From Brochothrix campestris FSL F6-1037 (lineage in GTDB: Bacteria; Bacillota; Bacilli; Lactobacillales; Listeriaceae): a stretch of DNA of 33,356 nucleotides. Below the pieces are notes generated by a model. That model was not told the DNA's origin. It saw only the letters and a list, made by a program, of their open reading frames with translations, and made no database searches. Below are positions 1-9,012 of the stretch, piece after piece; position 1 is the first letter of the stretch, and each line of letters starts with the position of its first letter. The position numbers and the translations under genes were made by a program. The stretch is taken from the NCBI RefSeq assembly GCF_000525915.1, contig NZ_AODH01000041.1, positions 1 to 33,356 of the forward strand. The letters run 5' to 3'.

Positions 1-566
1 AAAATCAACTTTCTCTATGGCTATCGGAAAATTCATGCACTTATCAGTAACGCGTTTTTTTGTAGGTATTAATAAAGGAGCTAGGATTATGCGTAAATAG
101 GGATAAAATTGTATTGTGAAGAAGAAAAAATTTAAGAAGCTTGGTAATCCAAATGAATTTTTTGGAAATATCATTACTAAGGATTGGGCAATAGCTATAC
201 CTCTTTGTAAATTGACAATGCTATTACTTAGCTACCTTAAAGCAGATGGATAAATTTCCAAAAGGAGCCATTTTGCATAGTGAGCAAGGTTCAACCTACA
301 CTACAAAAGAATTTTTTGAAGTAGCCCGCAAAAAAAACGTTATCCGAAGTATGTCCCGTATGGGGACGCCTTCAGATAACGCACCAATAGAATTGTTTCA
401 TTCCTCGTTAAAGTCTGAAACATTCTACATTAACAAAGAACCGATTGGTTCTAATAACATCGTAATCGATAGTGTTCAAAATTACATTACATTTTGGAAT
501 AACAAACGAATCTTAACGAAATTAGGTCATCTTTCACCAGTAGATTACCGGAAAAAGATGACCTAA
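1..566 (+). pseudogene. Degenerate IS3-family transposase (OrfB), 5' truncated by the window edge
   Basis: The first bases encode NFLYGYRKIHALI, the YGYR-x-IH motif of IS3-family OrfB (IS150-like group), and then run into a stop at 70-72. The following 170 bases contain further stops but keep scraps of the family pattern such as PNE. From 246 an open frame of 106 codons covers the C-terminal part of the rve integrase core, with HSEQGSTYT, SMSRMGTPSDNAPIE, FHSSLKSETFY and LGHLSPVDYR. The last DDE glutamate (DNAPIE) is present, but the second catalytic aspartate, normally HSDQG, is Glu here. The element is therefore almost certainly inactive. The open part has no convincing ribosome binding site. 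It lies just beyond the 3' end of the minus-strand alcohol dehydrogenase gene. Confidence 0.85.
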
Positions 567-639
567 TGAGATGCTCTTTTTAAATTGTGTCAAAAAGCAG
601 TTGCATTCCCAATGAGCAGATGTCGCTTTTGTGCTCTAA

Positions 640-1659
640 TTACATGTTCATATCAATAACCATGCGGCCATTGATTGTTCCTTCGAGCATTTCAGTGAAA
701 ATATCATTAATATCTTCAATTGGACGATTTTTCACAATTGGAACGACTTTACCTTCGGCAGCAAACATGAAAGCTTCACGTAAATCTTCACGTGTTCCAA
801 CAAGTGAGCCCACAACTTCAATACCATCTAGGACAAGACGAGGGATATTTAAGTCCATTGAATCTGATGGAAGACCGACAGCAACCACACGACCAGCTGC
901 TCGCACACAATCAACCGCTTGGTTGAAGGCGCCTTTCGAAACGGCTGTAATAACAGTTGCGTGTGCACCACCGATTTTTTCTTGGATAACGTTTACAGGG
1001 TCTGCGTTTTTGGCATTAATCACCATATCTGCACCGAGTTCTTTTGCAAGTGCTAATTTATCATCATTAATATCAATAACGACAACTTTAGCATTGAAAA
1101 CATCTTTAGCGTATTGGAGGGCAAGGTTTCCTAAACCACCAACGCCGTAGATTGCAAGCCATTGGCCAGGAGCAACGCCTGAAACTTTAACGGCTTTGTA
1201 TGTAGTGACACCTGCGCAAGTTATACTACTGGCAGCAGCAGAATCTAAACCATCGGGAACTTTTACAGCGTAATCTGCCGTTACGATACATTTTTCAGCC
1301 ATCGCGCCATCAACAGAGTAGCCGGCATTTTTAACGCTACGACAAAATGTTTCTCTACCAGTGTTGCAGTATTCACAGACGCCACAACCTTCGAAGAACC
1401 AAGCGATACTCACGCGGTCGCCAACTTTGAGACTCGTTACATCATCGGCAATTTCGACAACCGTTCCGATACCTTCATGTCCAAGTACCCGGCCGGGTAC
1501 TTCACCGAAGTCACCGTCTTTTACGTGTAGGTCAGTATGACAAACACCACAATGTGTCACATCAACAAGTGCTTCGCCAGCTTTAATCGGGCGAATATCC
1601 ATTTCTCTTACATCAACTTTATGGTCTTTAGTAACGATTGCTGCTTTCATTTTCATCAT
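640..1659 (-). CDS. adhP: Zinc-dependent alcohol dehydrogenase (AdhP/AdhA type)
   Basis: Medium-chain zinc alcohol dehydrogenase that interconverts primary alcohols and aldehydes with NAD(H) in the cytoplasm. From the first Met, the catalytic zinc ligands sit in CGVCHTDLH (Cys40) and GHE (His61). The four structural-zinc cysteines are at about 92, 95, 98 and 106. The NAD-binding Rossmann motif is YGVGGLG, around residue 170. The length of 339 residues is normal for AdhP. A ribosome binding site, GGGAGA, lies four bases before the first ATG; further ATGs follow at 1656 and 1650, and many homologues begin at MKAAIV, so the exact start is uncertain by three codons. It is transcribed alone on the minus strand. 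A 12-base palindrome-like TGTACTAGTACA-type sequence near 1686-1698 lies in its leader and could be regulatory. Confidence 0.93.
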   Translation of the reverse strand: MMKMKAAIVTKDHKVDVREMDIRPIKAGEALVDVTHCGVCHTDLHVKDGDFGEVPGRVLGHEGIGTVVEIADDVTSLKVGDRVSIAWFFEGCGVCEYCNTGRETFCRSVKNAGYSVDGAMAEKCIVTADYAVKVPDGLDSAAASSITCAGVTTYKAVKVSGVAPGQWLAIYGVGGLGNLALQYAKDVFNAKVVVIDINDDKLALAKELGADMVINAKNADPVNVIQEKIGGAHATVITAVSKGAFNQAVDCVRAAGRVVAVGLPSDSMDLNIPRLVLDGIEVVGSLVGTREDLREAFMFAAEGKVVPIVKNRPIEDINDIFTEMLEGTINGRMVIDMNM

Positions 1660-1831
1660 TATCTCTCCCTTTAGTTAAGTAATCATGTGTACTAGTACAG
1701 TTTAACTGAAAGCGATTTATATTGCTACAAAGATGGGTGAATGTTCGCAAAATAGTCACAAATAACTAATTGAATGGACTGAAAACGACGATTTCTTTGT
1801 TAAAGTAATACAGAACTGATACAGTTAGGTG

Positions 1832-2407
1832 CTATTTAATTTCAATCGCAATAATCATTGGAGGGTCGTTTTTTTGATTTGTAAACTGATAGTTAAGCAC
1901 AGCATAATCCGCTTGAGGCAACGCGTTTGTAAAAGTGTGCAGTGCTTCTTTTTCTAATTTACCTTGGTGGTGTCCATAATAAACGGTTAAGACGACTAAA
2001 CCACCTGATGGCATCATTTTCAGTAGCTGCTTAACGGCAGACAAGGTTGAATCAGTGGTTGTTGTGATTGTTTTATCGCCACCAGGTAAATAGCCGAGAT
2101 TAAAGATAGCAGCAGTTAGTTTAGCATAAAGTTGTGGATCAACCAACTGAGTTATCTGTTCATGACCGTTAGCACTTAATGTCAATGAGGCAAGTGAAAT
2201 GTTAGCGTCAGCTAAACGTTTTCTCGTCGCCTCTACAGCGGCTTCTTGAATATCACAGCCGATCAAATGACCTTTTTGGCCTATTAGTTGCGCTAAAAAA
2301 AGCGTGTCGTGGCCATTGCCGATTGTGGCGTCGATTACAGCGTTTCCGGGTTGGACTTTTTGTTGCAATAAATAATGTGAAAAAGAAAGGGCATTTTTTA
2401 AAATCAT
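1832..2407 (-). CDS. mnmM: tRNA 5-aminomethyl-2-thiouridine methyltransferase MnmM (YtqB family)
   Basis: Class I SAM-dependent methyltransferase of the YtqB family, long annotated as a putative rRNA methylase. The B. subtilis member has since been described as MnmM, which methylates nm5s2U to mnm5s2U at the wobble position of tRNA. The SAM-binding signature is VIDATIGNGHDTLFLA at about residues 24-39, followed by an acidic motif-II region, GCDIQ. NLGYLPGGDK at about 103-112 is the family's motif IV equivalent, and the C-terminal QFTNQKNDPPMIIAIE is characteristic. At 191 residues it is full length. It lies on the minus strand, divergent from leuS, a position shared with other Bacilli in which ytqB and leuS are close. 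Confidence 0.88.
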   Translation of the reverse strand: MILKNALSFSHYLLQQKVQPGNAVIDATIGNGHDTLFLAQLIGQKGHLIGCDIQEAAVEATRKRLADANISLASLTLSANGHEQITQLVDPQLYAKLTAAIFNLGYLPGGDKTITTTTDSTLSAVKQLLKMMPSGGLVVLTVYYGHHQGKLEKEALHTFTNALPQADYAVLNYQFTNQKNDPPMIIAIEIK

Positions 2408-2482
2408 TTGAAATCTCCACCATTCGTTAATTTATACCTCTATTTTAGCATAAATGTTTTAGAATTAAATCGCTCAAAACCC

Positions 2483-2511
2483 TTGCTAAAACGCTTTTTA
2501 TTGACTACAAT
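2483..2511 (+). promoter_or_regulatory. Probable leuS promoter
   Basis: A -35 element TTGCTA (2483-2488) and a -10 element TACAAT (2506-2511) are separated by 17 bases. They lie directly upstream of the T-box leader, so transcription would start about 2518 and include the whole leader. The alternative pair using TTGACT has a spacer that is too short. Confidence 0.6.
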
Positions 2512-2529
2512 AAGGATATAGAATAAAAC

Positions 2530-2767
2530 GATGATAGGAACTAGTAATGTGGCAGTGTTGTTGAGAGAGTTAGCGGATGGTGTGAGCTAATCAATACGAA
2601 ACATGAACTCATCCTTGAGTGCTGCAGTGAACGGAGTAGTTGCAGCCGCTGATTCCGCGTTATGGAATTCGAGTGAATACACAATGTGTATTAATGACGG
2701 GTGGTACCGCGGGAAAATAATCTCGTCCCGAAAAGTCAAATGTTGACTTTTTGGGGCGTTTTTTTGT
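2530..2767 (+). promoter_or_regulatory. T-box leader (leucine) controlling leuS
   Basis: The conserved T-box sequence AATGACGGGTGGTACCGCG is at 2693-2711. It is followed by a stable hairpin at about 2724-2758 (CGTCCC-GAAAAGTCAA paired with TTGACTTTTT-GGGGCG) and a T run, which forms the intrinsic terminator. In Stem I the sequence GAACTC places a CTC leucine specifier codon at 2608-2610. Uncharged tRNA-Leu would bind the specifier and the T-box bulge, stabilise the antiterminator and allow read-through into leuS. The specifier assignment is from position and codon identity, not from a folding calculation. Confidence 0.93.
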
Positions 2768-2826
2768 ACCCAAAAAAGGGGGAACTATCATCGTTTTGAT
2801 CATTTGTAAAAGAGAGGAAGATTGAA

Positions 2827-5244
2827 ATGACATTTAATCATCGTTTAATTGAACCAAAATGGCAATCATACTGGAAAGAAAATAAAACGTTCCAAACTGA
2901 AAAAGGTGGCGATGCGGGTAATTTTTACGCGCTCGATATGTTTCCATATCCTTCAGGTGTTGGGCTTCATGTAGGGCATCCCGAAGGTTATACGGCAACC
3001 GATATTTTAGCGCGAATGAAACGGGCACAAGGTCATAAAGTCTTGCATCCAATGGGGTGGGATGCCTTCGGTTTACCCGCAGAGCAATACGCGATTGACA
3101 CAGGCAACGATGTCAAAGAATTTACAGCCAAAAACATCGAAACTTTCCGTGGTCAAATTAATTCGCTTGGTTTCTCGTACGATTGGGACCGCGAAGTAAA
3201 TACAACGGATCCTGATTATTATAAATGGACACAATGGATTTTTATTCAACTGTATAAAAAAGGCTTGGCTTATGTGGATGAAGTATCAGTTAACTGGTGT
3301 CCCGAATTGCGTGCTGTCTTGGCCAATGAAGAGGTAGTCGATGGCTTAAGTGAACGTGGTGGTCATCCGGTTGTACGCCGTCCAATGCGTCAATGGATGT
3401 TGAAAATCACAGCGTACGCAGATCGATTAGTCGATGATCTTGATTTAGTCGACTGGCCCGATAGTATTAAAGAGATGCAACGTAACTGGATTGGCCGTTC
3501 AAATGGGGCAGAAGTGACTTTTGACGTCAAAGACCATGAAGCAAGTTTCAAAGTGTTTACGACACGTCCAGATACACTTTTTGGTGCAACTTACTGTGTG
3601 TTGTCACCTGAACATGATCTCGTGGCTCAAATAACAACCATTGATCAAAAAGAAGCTGTTGAGAGCTATCAAAAAGAAGTATCACTTAAGAGCGATCTTG
3701 AACGAACAGATTTAGCGAAAGAAAAAACAGGTGCCTTTACAGGCGCATACGCAATCAATCCAGTTAATGGCATGGCTGTCCCGATTTGGATTGCTGATTA
3801 TGTCCTTTCAACATACGGTACCGGCGCGATTATGGCGGTGCCAGCTCACGATGAACGTGACTATGAATTCGCACAAACGTTTAACCTGCCGATTATTGCT
3901 GTCTTAGAAGGTGGTAATATTGCGGAAGAAGCCTTTACTGGTGAAGGCGTCCACATCAATTCAGACTTCCTCAACGGCTTGGATAAAGCTGCTGGAATCG
4001 AACGTGCGATTGACTGGTTAACGACGAATGGAAAAGGTGAGAAAAAAGTATCTTATCGCCTCCGTGACTGGGTATTCTCTCGTCAACGTTATTGGGGTGA
4101 ACCAATCCCAATCATTCATTGGGAAGATGGTACGATGACAACTGTTCCTGAAGAAGAGTTACCACTTAACTTGCCGCACATGGATCACATTAGACCGTCA
4201 GGGACTGGTGAATCACCGTTAGCGAATGCAACGGACTGGTTAGAAGTTGTAGATGCTAAAACGGGCATGAAGGGCCGTCGGGAAACGAATACGATGCCAC
4301 AATGGGCCGGGTCAAGCTGGTACTTCCTCCGTTTTATCGATCCTGATAACCAAGAAATGTTAGCGGATCCTGAAAAACTAAAAGAATGGTTACCGGTTGA
4401 TATGTATTTAGGTGGGGCAGAACATGCAGTGTTACATTTGCTTTACGCACGTTTCTGGCATAAATTCTTGTTCGATATTGGTGTTGTACCAACACCAGAA
4501 CCCTTCCAAAAATTGTATAACCAAGGGATGATCTTGGGTGAAAACAACGAAAAAATGAGTAAATCTCGTGGTAATGTGGTCAATCCAGATGATGTTGTAG
4601 CGAAATATGGCGCAGATACATTGCGTGTTTATGAAATGTTTATGGGGCCACTTGATGCAAGCATTGCTTGGAGTGAAAATGGCCTCGATGGGGCGCGTAA
4701 ATTCCTTGACCGCGTTTGGCGTCTCATGATTGACGAACGTGCGGAAGAAATCAAAGAAAAAATCGTTGCAACGAACGATGGTAGTTTAGACCGTGTCTAT
4801 CACCAAACCGTTAAAAAAGTAACAGCTGATTTCGAAGTGCTTCACTTTAACACAGCGATTTCACAATTGATGGTGTTCATTAACGAAGCTTATAAAGCAG
4901 AGACGGTTTACAAAGGCTATCTTGAAGGATTCCTCCAATTGTTAGCACCTGTTGCACCTCACATGGCAGAAGAATTATGGCAAAAACTAGGTCATTCAGA
5001 AGATATTAGTTATGTCGCATGGCCAACATATGAAGAAGCGATGCTGGTTGATGCGACCGTTGAAGTTATTTTCCAAGTCAATGGTAAAGTAAAGAGCCGT
5101 GCAAAAGTCGATAATGGCCTTGCAAAAGAAGCGCTTGAGGCACTCGCGATGGCTGATGCAGCGATTCAAGAAAATATTGTGGGGAAAACAATCCGTAAAG
5201 TGATTGTTGTTCCAAATAAATTGGTTAATATTGTCGCAAATTAA
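2827..5244 (+). CDS. leuS: Leucyl-tRNA synthetase
   Basis: Class I aminoacyl-tRNA synthetase that charges tRNA-Leu in the cytoplasm. The HIGH-type motif reads HVGH at residues 48-51, within [13 protein letters not shown]. The KMSKS loop is at 576-580, within [15 protein letters not shown]. Between them lies the CP1 editing domain with [12 protein letters not shown] and the [16 protein letters not shown] segment; the latter's aspartate is the family's editing residue. The C-terminal anticodon-binding and tail domains end in the usual [12 protein letters not shown]...[12 protein letters not shown] pattern. The 805 residues match bacterial LeuRS. The start at 2827 has an AGAGAGGAAG ribosome binding site, and expression is controlled by the upstream T-box. 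Confidence 0.98.
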   Translation: MTFNHRLIEPKWQSYWKENKTFQTEKGGDAGNFYALDMFPYPSGVGLHVGHPEGYTATDILARMKRAQGHKVLHPMGWDAFGLPAEQYAIDTGNDVKEFTAKNIETFRGQINSLGFSYDWDREVNTTDPDYYKWTQWIFIQLYKKGLAYVDEVSVNWCPELRAVLANEEVVDGLSERGGHPVVRRPMRQWMLKITAYADRLVDDLDLVDWPDSIKEMQRNWIGRSNGAEVTFDVKDHEASFKVFTTRPDTLFGATYCVLSPEHDLVAQITTIDQKEAVESYQKEVSLKSDLERTDLAKEKTGAFTGAYAINPVNGMAVPIWIADYVLSTYGTGAIMAVPAHDERDYEFAQTFNLPIIAVLEGGNIAEEAFTGEGVHINSDFLNGLDKAAGIERAIDWLTTNGKGEKKVSYRLRDWVFSRQRYWGEPIPIIHWEDGTMTTVPEEELPLNLPHMDHIRPSGTGESPLANATDWLEVVDAKTGMKGRRETNTMPQWAGSSWYFLRFIDPDNQEMLADPEKLKEWLPVDMYLGGAEHAVLHLLYARFWHKFLFDIGVVPTPEPFQKLYNQGMILGENNEKMSKSRGNVVNPDDVVAKYGADTLRVYEMFMGPLDASIAWSENGLDGARKFLDRVWRLMIDERAEEIKEKIVATNDGSLDRVYHQTVKKVTADFEVLHFNTAISQLMVFINEAYKAETVYKGYLEGFLQLLAPVAPHMAEELWQKLGHSEDISYVAWPTYEEAMLVDATVEVIFQVNGKVKSRAKVDNGLAKEALEALAMADAAIQENIVGKTIRKVIVVPNKLVNIVAN

Positions 5245-5263
5245 TGACAAAGCCAAACTGAGA

Positions 5264-5291
5264 TTTTTTGGCTCTATGTCAAATAGTGTTG
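5264..5291. repeat. Terminal inverted repeat of ISL3-family element (3' end type), copy 1
   Basis: Six T residues followed by GGCTCTATGTCAAATAGTGT and two more bases (5270-5291). A perfect 28-base inverted copy occurs at 6651-6678. The 26 bases beginning at 5270 also match, imperfectly, the inverted end at 6061-6086, which together bracket the transposase remnant. Confidence 0.75.
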
Positions 5292-5326
5292 GTGAGTAAA
5301 CTTTCGCTTAAATTAAGAAGCTTTTT

Positions 5327-5360
5327 GGATTGTAGATTAAGTTCTACAATCCTTTTTTTT
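5327..5360 (+). terminator. Rho-independent terminator
   Basis: A perfect 10-base stem, GGATTGTAGA paired with TCTACAATCC, with a six-base loop is followed by eight T residues. It lies about 80 bases after the leuS stop, just inside the ISL3 remnant, and would now end leuS transcription. Confidence 0.75.
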
Positions 5361-5368
5361 GTATATGA

Positions 5369-5957
5369 TTAATTAGTGATGCAGAGAAGAATGCAATTTC
5401 GAAAATTAGTGAAATTCTGATAACCAAAACTAACATGTTTGATAAGTTTAATCTTGTTATTGATGCCTTCTAAATGCCCGTTTGAATAACGATAGATAAA
5501 ACTATTAGTGATTGCGTCTGAATATTTACGTAATGTTCGTAGGCTTTTTTTTCAAATAGTGAGAAACATCGCTATGCTTTTGATGAATAAGTGCATTGTA
5601 AGCTTCAAAATTACGCTGATCAAAGACAACTGTCAGTTGCTGTACGAGTCGGTCGGTTGCTTTGAATGACTCATTCAAGTGAGTCAAGTAATCTATAATA
5701 CCATGAGAGGTCATCATCCATTTGAACAAAGGTGTATAGCGATACGCGACGTCTTAACACCAGATGTGATGATGTTAAAATTTTTTAGAAGTTCTGCCAT
5801 AATGAGAGCAGCGCTCTGGTTTATAAGTGAGTGATTCGAAATAACAAATACTCTCAGTACCGTTCACTTTTTGACGAGAACACCAATTTTCAGGGGAGTT
5901 TATATTTACAGCTTTAATTCCTGTAGAAAATGCGATCGAATGAGTGGTATAAGACAT
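5369..5957 (-). pseudogene. ISL3-family transposase, internally deleted and frameshifted
   Basis: Reading the minus strand, the N-terminal 60 codons (5957-5775, MSYTTHSIAFSTGIK...ERCSHYG) resemble the start of ISL3-family transposases, including the zinc-knuckle-like end. A strong AAAGGAGGAATT ribosome binding site still precedes them. The sequence then jumps to a C-terminal part (5729-5526) that contains helical sequence before the YLKK junction. After a frameshift the classic C-terminal motif SNGHLEGINNKIKLIKHVSF is readable, ending at the TAA at 5369-5371. ISL3 transposases are usually about 400-440 residues and only about 195 codons remain, so roughly half the gene, including most of the catalytic core, has been lost. 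Motif calls are from memory of the family. Confidence 0.85.
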
Positions 5958-6060
5958 ATATAATTCCTCCTTTGGATTGGTTCAGCGACTTTATTTTAAA
6001 GGGAATTTATATATGTTTCTCTTTTTTTGCCTAAAAATAGTGTTAGCGACATATTTCGTC

Positions 6061-6086
6061 ACCAACATTATAAATTATAGAGCCGA
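6061..6086. repeat. Terminal inverted repeat of ISL3-family element (5' end type)
   Basis: On the minus strand this reads GGCTCTATAATTTATAATGT followed by TGGTGA. It shares the outer GGCTCTAT and the inner ATGTTGGTGA pattern with the end at 5270-5295, in inverted orientation. It marks the upstream boundary of the transposase remnant, giving a shrunken element of about 817 bases (5270-6086). Confidence 0.65.
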
Positions 6087-6104
6087 TTTTTTTTAAAAAA
6101 TTTG

Positions 6105-6138
6105 AAACGCTCTGACATCATTGTCAGGGCGTTTTTTT
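6105..6138 (+). terminator. Rho-independent terminator
   Basis: AACGCTCTGACA pairs with TGTCAGGGCGTT around a TCAT loop, followed by seven T residues. Lying just beyond the ISL3 remnant and in the leuS orientation, it may be the original leuS terminator displaced by the insertion; that history is inference. Confidence 0.7.
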
Positions 6139-6650
6139 GTTTAGCTGATTAAAGGGGGGACAGAAAACCAACTCTTTTGCTCAGGACAATCGCAAGCGGG
6201 TAGCGCCTAAACTAGTTAGAAGAAAAATAATCTTGTAGGATGGCATAAAAATGAAATCAGATGATGGGTAGGTATTATTCGGCTGCAAAATACTTGATTT
6301 TGGAACAGTAAGTTACAATGATTTCCCCAGGGTGATGCTTAACTATTTTTAAAGGTATAATCGATTGTAAACAGAATAATGTTTATGTTATCTTAAATAG
6401 AGTTAATATTTCCTGCAATAATACATATACCGTTGTAAACGCATCGCTCCCAACTCGTAATTAATTGCCTCTTTTACTGTCTTTTAATACGCGAGAGCCT
6501 CAATAATAAACGTGCAGCGTCATGACGTTTGTGAAGGCGACTCTAGCGTCACCCGCAGAAAGCGTCCTTCACATTAGGAATGACTACAAAAAAAGCAACT
6601 ACCAAAAAAGATAGCTGCAAAAATGACTTATTTTACTAAATTTTGAATAA
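6139..6650. other. Gene-free stretch between two ISL3-type ends
   Basis: About 510 bases without a credible coding sequence: every frame is interrupted and no ribosome binding site plus start is convincing. Local structure includes a 10-base palindrome CGTCATGACG near 6520 and a long imperfect hairpin with arms GTGAAGG and CCTTCAC at about 6532-6575. Nothing here could be matched to a known family by eye. Confidence 0.5.
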
Positions 6651-6678
6651 CAACACTATTTGACATAGAGCCAAAAAA
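6651..6678. repeat. Solitary ISL3-type terminal repeat, inverted perfect copy of 5264-5291
   Basis: CAACACTATTTGACATAGAG followed by CC and six A residues. This is the exact reverse complement of the 28 bases at 5264-5291. No transposase sequence adjoins it that I can recognise, so it looks like the 3' terminal scrap of a second element in the opposite orientation, or the original far end of a larger composite. Confidence 0.7.
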
Positions 6679-6711
6679 CACCGCCTGTAGGGAGACGGTG
6701 TTTTACTTTTT
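6676..6711 (+). terminator. Probable rho-independent terminator
   Basis: AACACCG pairs with CGGTGTT across an 11-base loop, flanked by an A run on the left and T-rich sequence on the right, so it could act in both directions. Confidence 0.55.
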
Positions 6712-6845
6712 AAAATTTCCTATTGGGGGAGGAATTTTTAAATGAAAAAAGTTGTCTATAAGCTAAGTGGTAGTTAACCTATAAGAGTATTGTATAAGAT
6801 GAAAATTACTAAAGGTGGACTAAAGTATGAACAAATTGTTAAATA

Positions 6846-6878
6846 TAAAAAAGAGATACCGCAGGATGCTGTATCTCT
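6846..6878 (-). terminator. Rho-independent terminator of the DUF805/serine dehydratase unit
   Basis: Read on the minus strand, AGAGATAC pairs with GTATCTCT around an 11-base loop and is followed by six T residues. It lies about 20 bases after the DUF805 stop codon. Confidence 0.75.
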
Positions 6879-6899
6879 CAGATCGAAGATGAAATCAAA

Positions 6900-7325
6900 T
6901 TAAACGGTGTTGTTCGCTAATAATAACTGAAATGACTGTATCTTTTGTTGATATTTTTGGCTAAATGGGACAGGCTCACCATGGCGATTTGCAGTGGCTT
7001 CGCTTGGACGGCACATTAAAATAATAAAGTAAATGGTACCAATAATTGGTAGCAGCACCCATAAAACGTTCCAACCGCTTTTGCCGCTATCGAGTAAACG
7101 ACGGATGGCTAAGCCAATTTCGCCAAATGCGAGTAAGAGCCCTATTGCTCCGAGTGAAAAGGAGAGTAACAAACTGCGATTTTGGGCATCGGTTGTAGGG
7201 AAGAGTAATTCCAGGATAAAATTAAAAATAGCATAGGCTAAGACAAACCACCAAAACTCAGGACGTGTTGCACGGGTTGTAAAATTAAAATAATTACTGA
7301 AAAATAGCTGGATTGCTTTAATCAT
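6900..7325 (-). CDS. DUF805 family inner membrane protein
   Basis: 141-residue membrane protein of the DUF805 family, whose function is not established. The family signature is visible: an N-terminal YFNFTTRATRPEFWWFVLAY segment, with an aromatic-rich first membrane helix, and a later AIRRLLDSGKSGWNVL motif. A final helix, VLLPIIGTIYFIILM, and a short hydrophilic tail follow. About four hydrophobic segments are seen at residues 24-42, 50-70, 86-94 (weak) and 86-104. It is 84 bases downstream of sdaAB on the same strand and is followed by a terminator, so it may be the last gene of the serine dehydratase transcript. No functional link with serine catabolism is implied. Confidence 0.88.
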   Translation of the reverse strand: MIKAIQLFFSNYFNFTTRATRPEFWWFVLAYAIFNFILELLFPTTDAQNRSLLLSFSLGAIGLLLAFGEIGLAIRRLLDSGKSGWNVLWVLLPIIGTIYFIILMCRPSEATANRHGEPVPFSQKYQQKIQSFQLLLANNTV

Positions 7326-7409
7326 AAACGGGCCTTATTTCTATTTAGTTAATTGTTAGTCGCTACCTAGTATAACAAATAGTTATATAGATAGTAAAGA
7401 AATGTTTTG

Positions 7410-8081
7410 TTAGGTGGTTTGGACGAAGAAACTTTGCGTAATCGCCGGGACTTCGGTCGTGATTTCAGCTAATAAAGTTTGCGACACGGCTGAATCAACG
7501 ACACAGAGAGAAATGGCTTTGCCACCTTTACGCCATCGTTCATTCGCGAAACGGGCAATGTTGTAGCCCCGTTTTGTTAAGGCCACGCTAATGTCAGCAA
7601 TAAACCCAATTGAATCCTCATGATAGAAAAGGAGGGTAGGTTGTTCACCTGTGAATTTCAGCGGCAGTTTTTCGATTTCTTGCACTTCGGCTTTACCGCC
7701 ACCAAGCGAACTCGCGACAAGTGTTAACGTTTCGTTGTCTTCTGCAATTAAAATCACACGAACGCTATTGGGATGAAAGTTACCAACAGGAACGGTTTCG
7801 AAGGTATATCGAAGGTCGCGTTCGTCGGCAATTTGTTTTGCATCGGCGACTTCATTGCTAAAGGTAGTGAAGCCCATTACGCCAGCGAGAAGAGCTAAAT
7901 CAGTCCCGTGTCCTTGATACGTTTCGGCGAAGGAGCCCATCAATTCAAACCGGACGACCGCTGGTTCGAATGGACACATTTGTCGTGCGATATTACCGAT
8001 GCGTACGGCACCTGCTGTATGTGAACTTGAGGGTCCAACCATCACCGGTCCAATAATTTCAAACGCGCTTTCATATTTCAT
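7410..8081 (-). CDS. sdaAB: L-serine dehydratase, beta subunit
   Basis: Regulatory/beta subunit of the iron-sulfur L-serine dehydratase, which converts serine to pyruvate and ammonia in the cytoplasm. The N-terminal signature FEIIGPVMVGPSSSHTAGAVRIG is present, and the C-terminal half (about residues 150-223) is an ACT-like domain beginning LLFYHEDSIGFIADISVAL. I place the start at the ATG at 8081, not at the upstream in-frame ATG at 8099. It has an ideal AGGAGG site six bases away and begins MKYESAFEIIG as in homologues. This ATG overlaps the sdaAA stop by one base (TAATG), so translation is probably coupled. The product has 223 residues, normal for the family. Confidence 0.95.
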   Translation of the reverse strand: MKYESAFEIIGPVMVGPSSSHTAGAVRIGNIARQMCPFEPAVVRFELMGSFAETYQGHGTDLALLAGVMGFTTFSNEVADAKQIADERDLRYTFETVPVGNFHPNSVRVILIAEDNETLTLVASSLGGGKAEVQEIEKLPLKFTGEQPTLLFYHEDSIGFIADISVALTKRGYNIARFANERWRKGGKAISLCVVDSAVSQTLLAEITTEVPAITQSFFVQTT

Positions 8082-8977
8082 TAGACTTCCTCCTTGCATC
8101 TTTTATAGCCGAAAATTTCCTTTTTAATACGTTCTCCCGTCGGTGTACCTGCTAATCCACCGATACCTGTTTCACGTAAAGATACAGGCATTTTTTGACC
8201 GACTTCGTGCATTACCTTAATGACCTCATCGGGTGGTATGATGCTTTTAACACCAGCTAAAGCCATATCGGCAGCGGCTTCGGCGGTTAAGGCATGGAGC
8301 CCGTTTCGGATAATACAAGGAATTTCGACCAATCCTGCGACCGGATCACAGACTAATCCGAGACTGTTTTTCATCGCTAAGCCAACCGCGTGACCAACCT
8401 GTGTTGGTGTGCCACCTGCGAGTTCGACAAGCGTGCCAGCTGCCATTGCAGTCGCAGACCCGATTTCAGCCTGGCAACCACCTTCAGCGCCGGAGATAGA
8501 CGACGAGTTAGCAATAACTAATCCGAGGGCAGAGGCGGTGAAGAGGGCTTCGACTAAGTCGTTGCGTTCAAAGCGACCTGAATCAAGGCAATGAACTAAG
8601 ACTGCTGGTAAGATGCCGGCTGAACCAGCTGTCGGGGTTGCGACGATGCGGCCCATGCTGGCATTGACTTCGGAAACCGCTAACGCATTTGCAACCACCT
8701 TTAATGTGTCAGCGGCGACAAAGGTTTGCCCTCGTTCGGCATACTGCTGTACACGATAGCCATCTCCGCCAGTTAAGCCACTTTTACTGGCAACAGCGTC
8801 GTATGTCCCTTTGCGGACGGCTTCTTCCATCACGTCAAATTGAAAAGCCATTTTAGCAAGTAGTTGGGCACGGGTTTCTCCTGTTTGGTTAGTCTCAGTT
8901 TCAAGCATCAGCTCGTATATTTTTTTTGATTCATTAGTTGCGCGGGTAAGTAAGTCGTGTAGGTTGGCAAATGCCAT
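8081..8977 (-). CDS. sdaAA: L-serine dehydratase, alpha subunit (4Fe-4S)
   Basis: Catalytic subunit of the 4Fe-4S L-serine dehydratase; with SdaAB it deaminates serine to pyruvate. Conserved features are SGLTGGDGYRV, ATPTAGSAGILPAV (the classic SDH alpha signature), ISGAEGGCQAEIGSA, LVCDPVAGLVEIPC and ETGIGGLAGTPTG. Cysteines in GGCQ, LVCDP and EIPC are the likely cluster ligands. The 298 residues are full length. It is preceded by 35 bases after the broken Lrp-like gene and overlaps sdaAB. The alpha-before-beta order is the reverse of the beta-alpha order I recall for B. subtilis and Listeria. Confidence 0.96.
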   Translation of the reverse strand: MAFANLHDLLTRATNESKKIYELMLETETNQTGETRAQLLAKMAFQFDVMEEAVRKGTYDAVASKSGLTGGDGYRVQQYAERGQTFVAADTLKVVANALAVSEVNASMGRIVATPTAGSAGILPAVLVHCLDSGRFERNDLVEALFTASALGLVIANSSSISGAEGGCQAEIGSATAMAAGTLVELAGGTPTQVGHAVGLAMKNSLGLVCDPVAGLVEIPCIIRNGLHALTAEAAADMALAGVKSIIPPDEVIKVMHEVGQKMPVSLRETGIGGLAGTPTGERIKKEIFGYKRCKEEV

Positions 8978-9012
8978 AATAAAACCTCGCTTTCGTATTT
9001 TAAAGAACTTTT

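Noticed and set aside
587..1150. Long plus-strand open frame of 187 codons opposite the alcohol dehydrogenase
   Set aside because: It is an antisense shadow of adhP with Ser/Thr/Pro/Arg-rich composition and no ribosome binding site; the minus-strand frame has clear enzyme motifs.
1725..1765. Possible Rex redox-repressor site upstream of adhP
   Set aside because: On the minus strand TTGTGA is followed by sequence that lacks the paired TCACAA half-site at the proper spacing, so the match is only half a site.
2496..2530. TTGACT near 2501 as the leuS -35 element
   Set aside because: The nearest -10-like sequence, TAGAAT, is only 12 bases away; the TTGCTA/TACAAT pair with 17 bases fits better.
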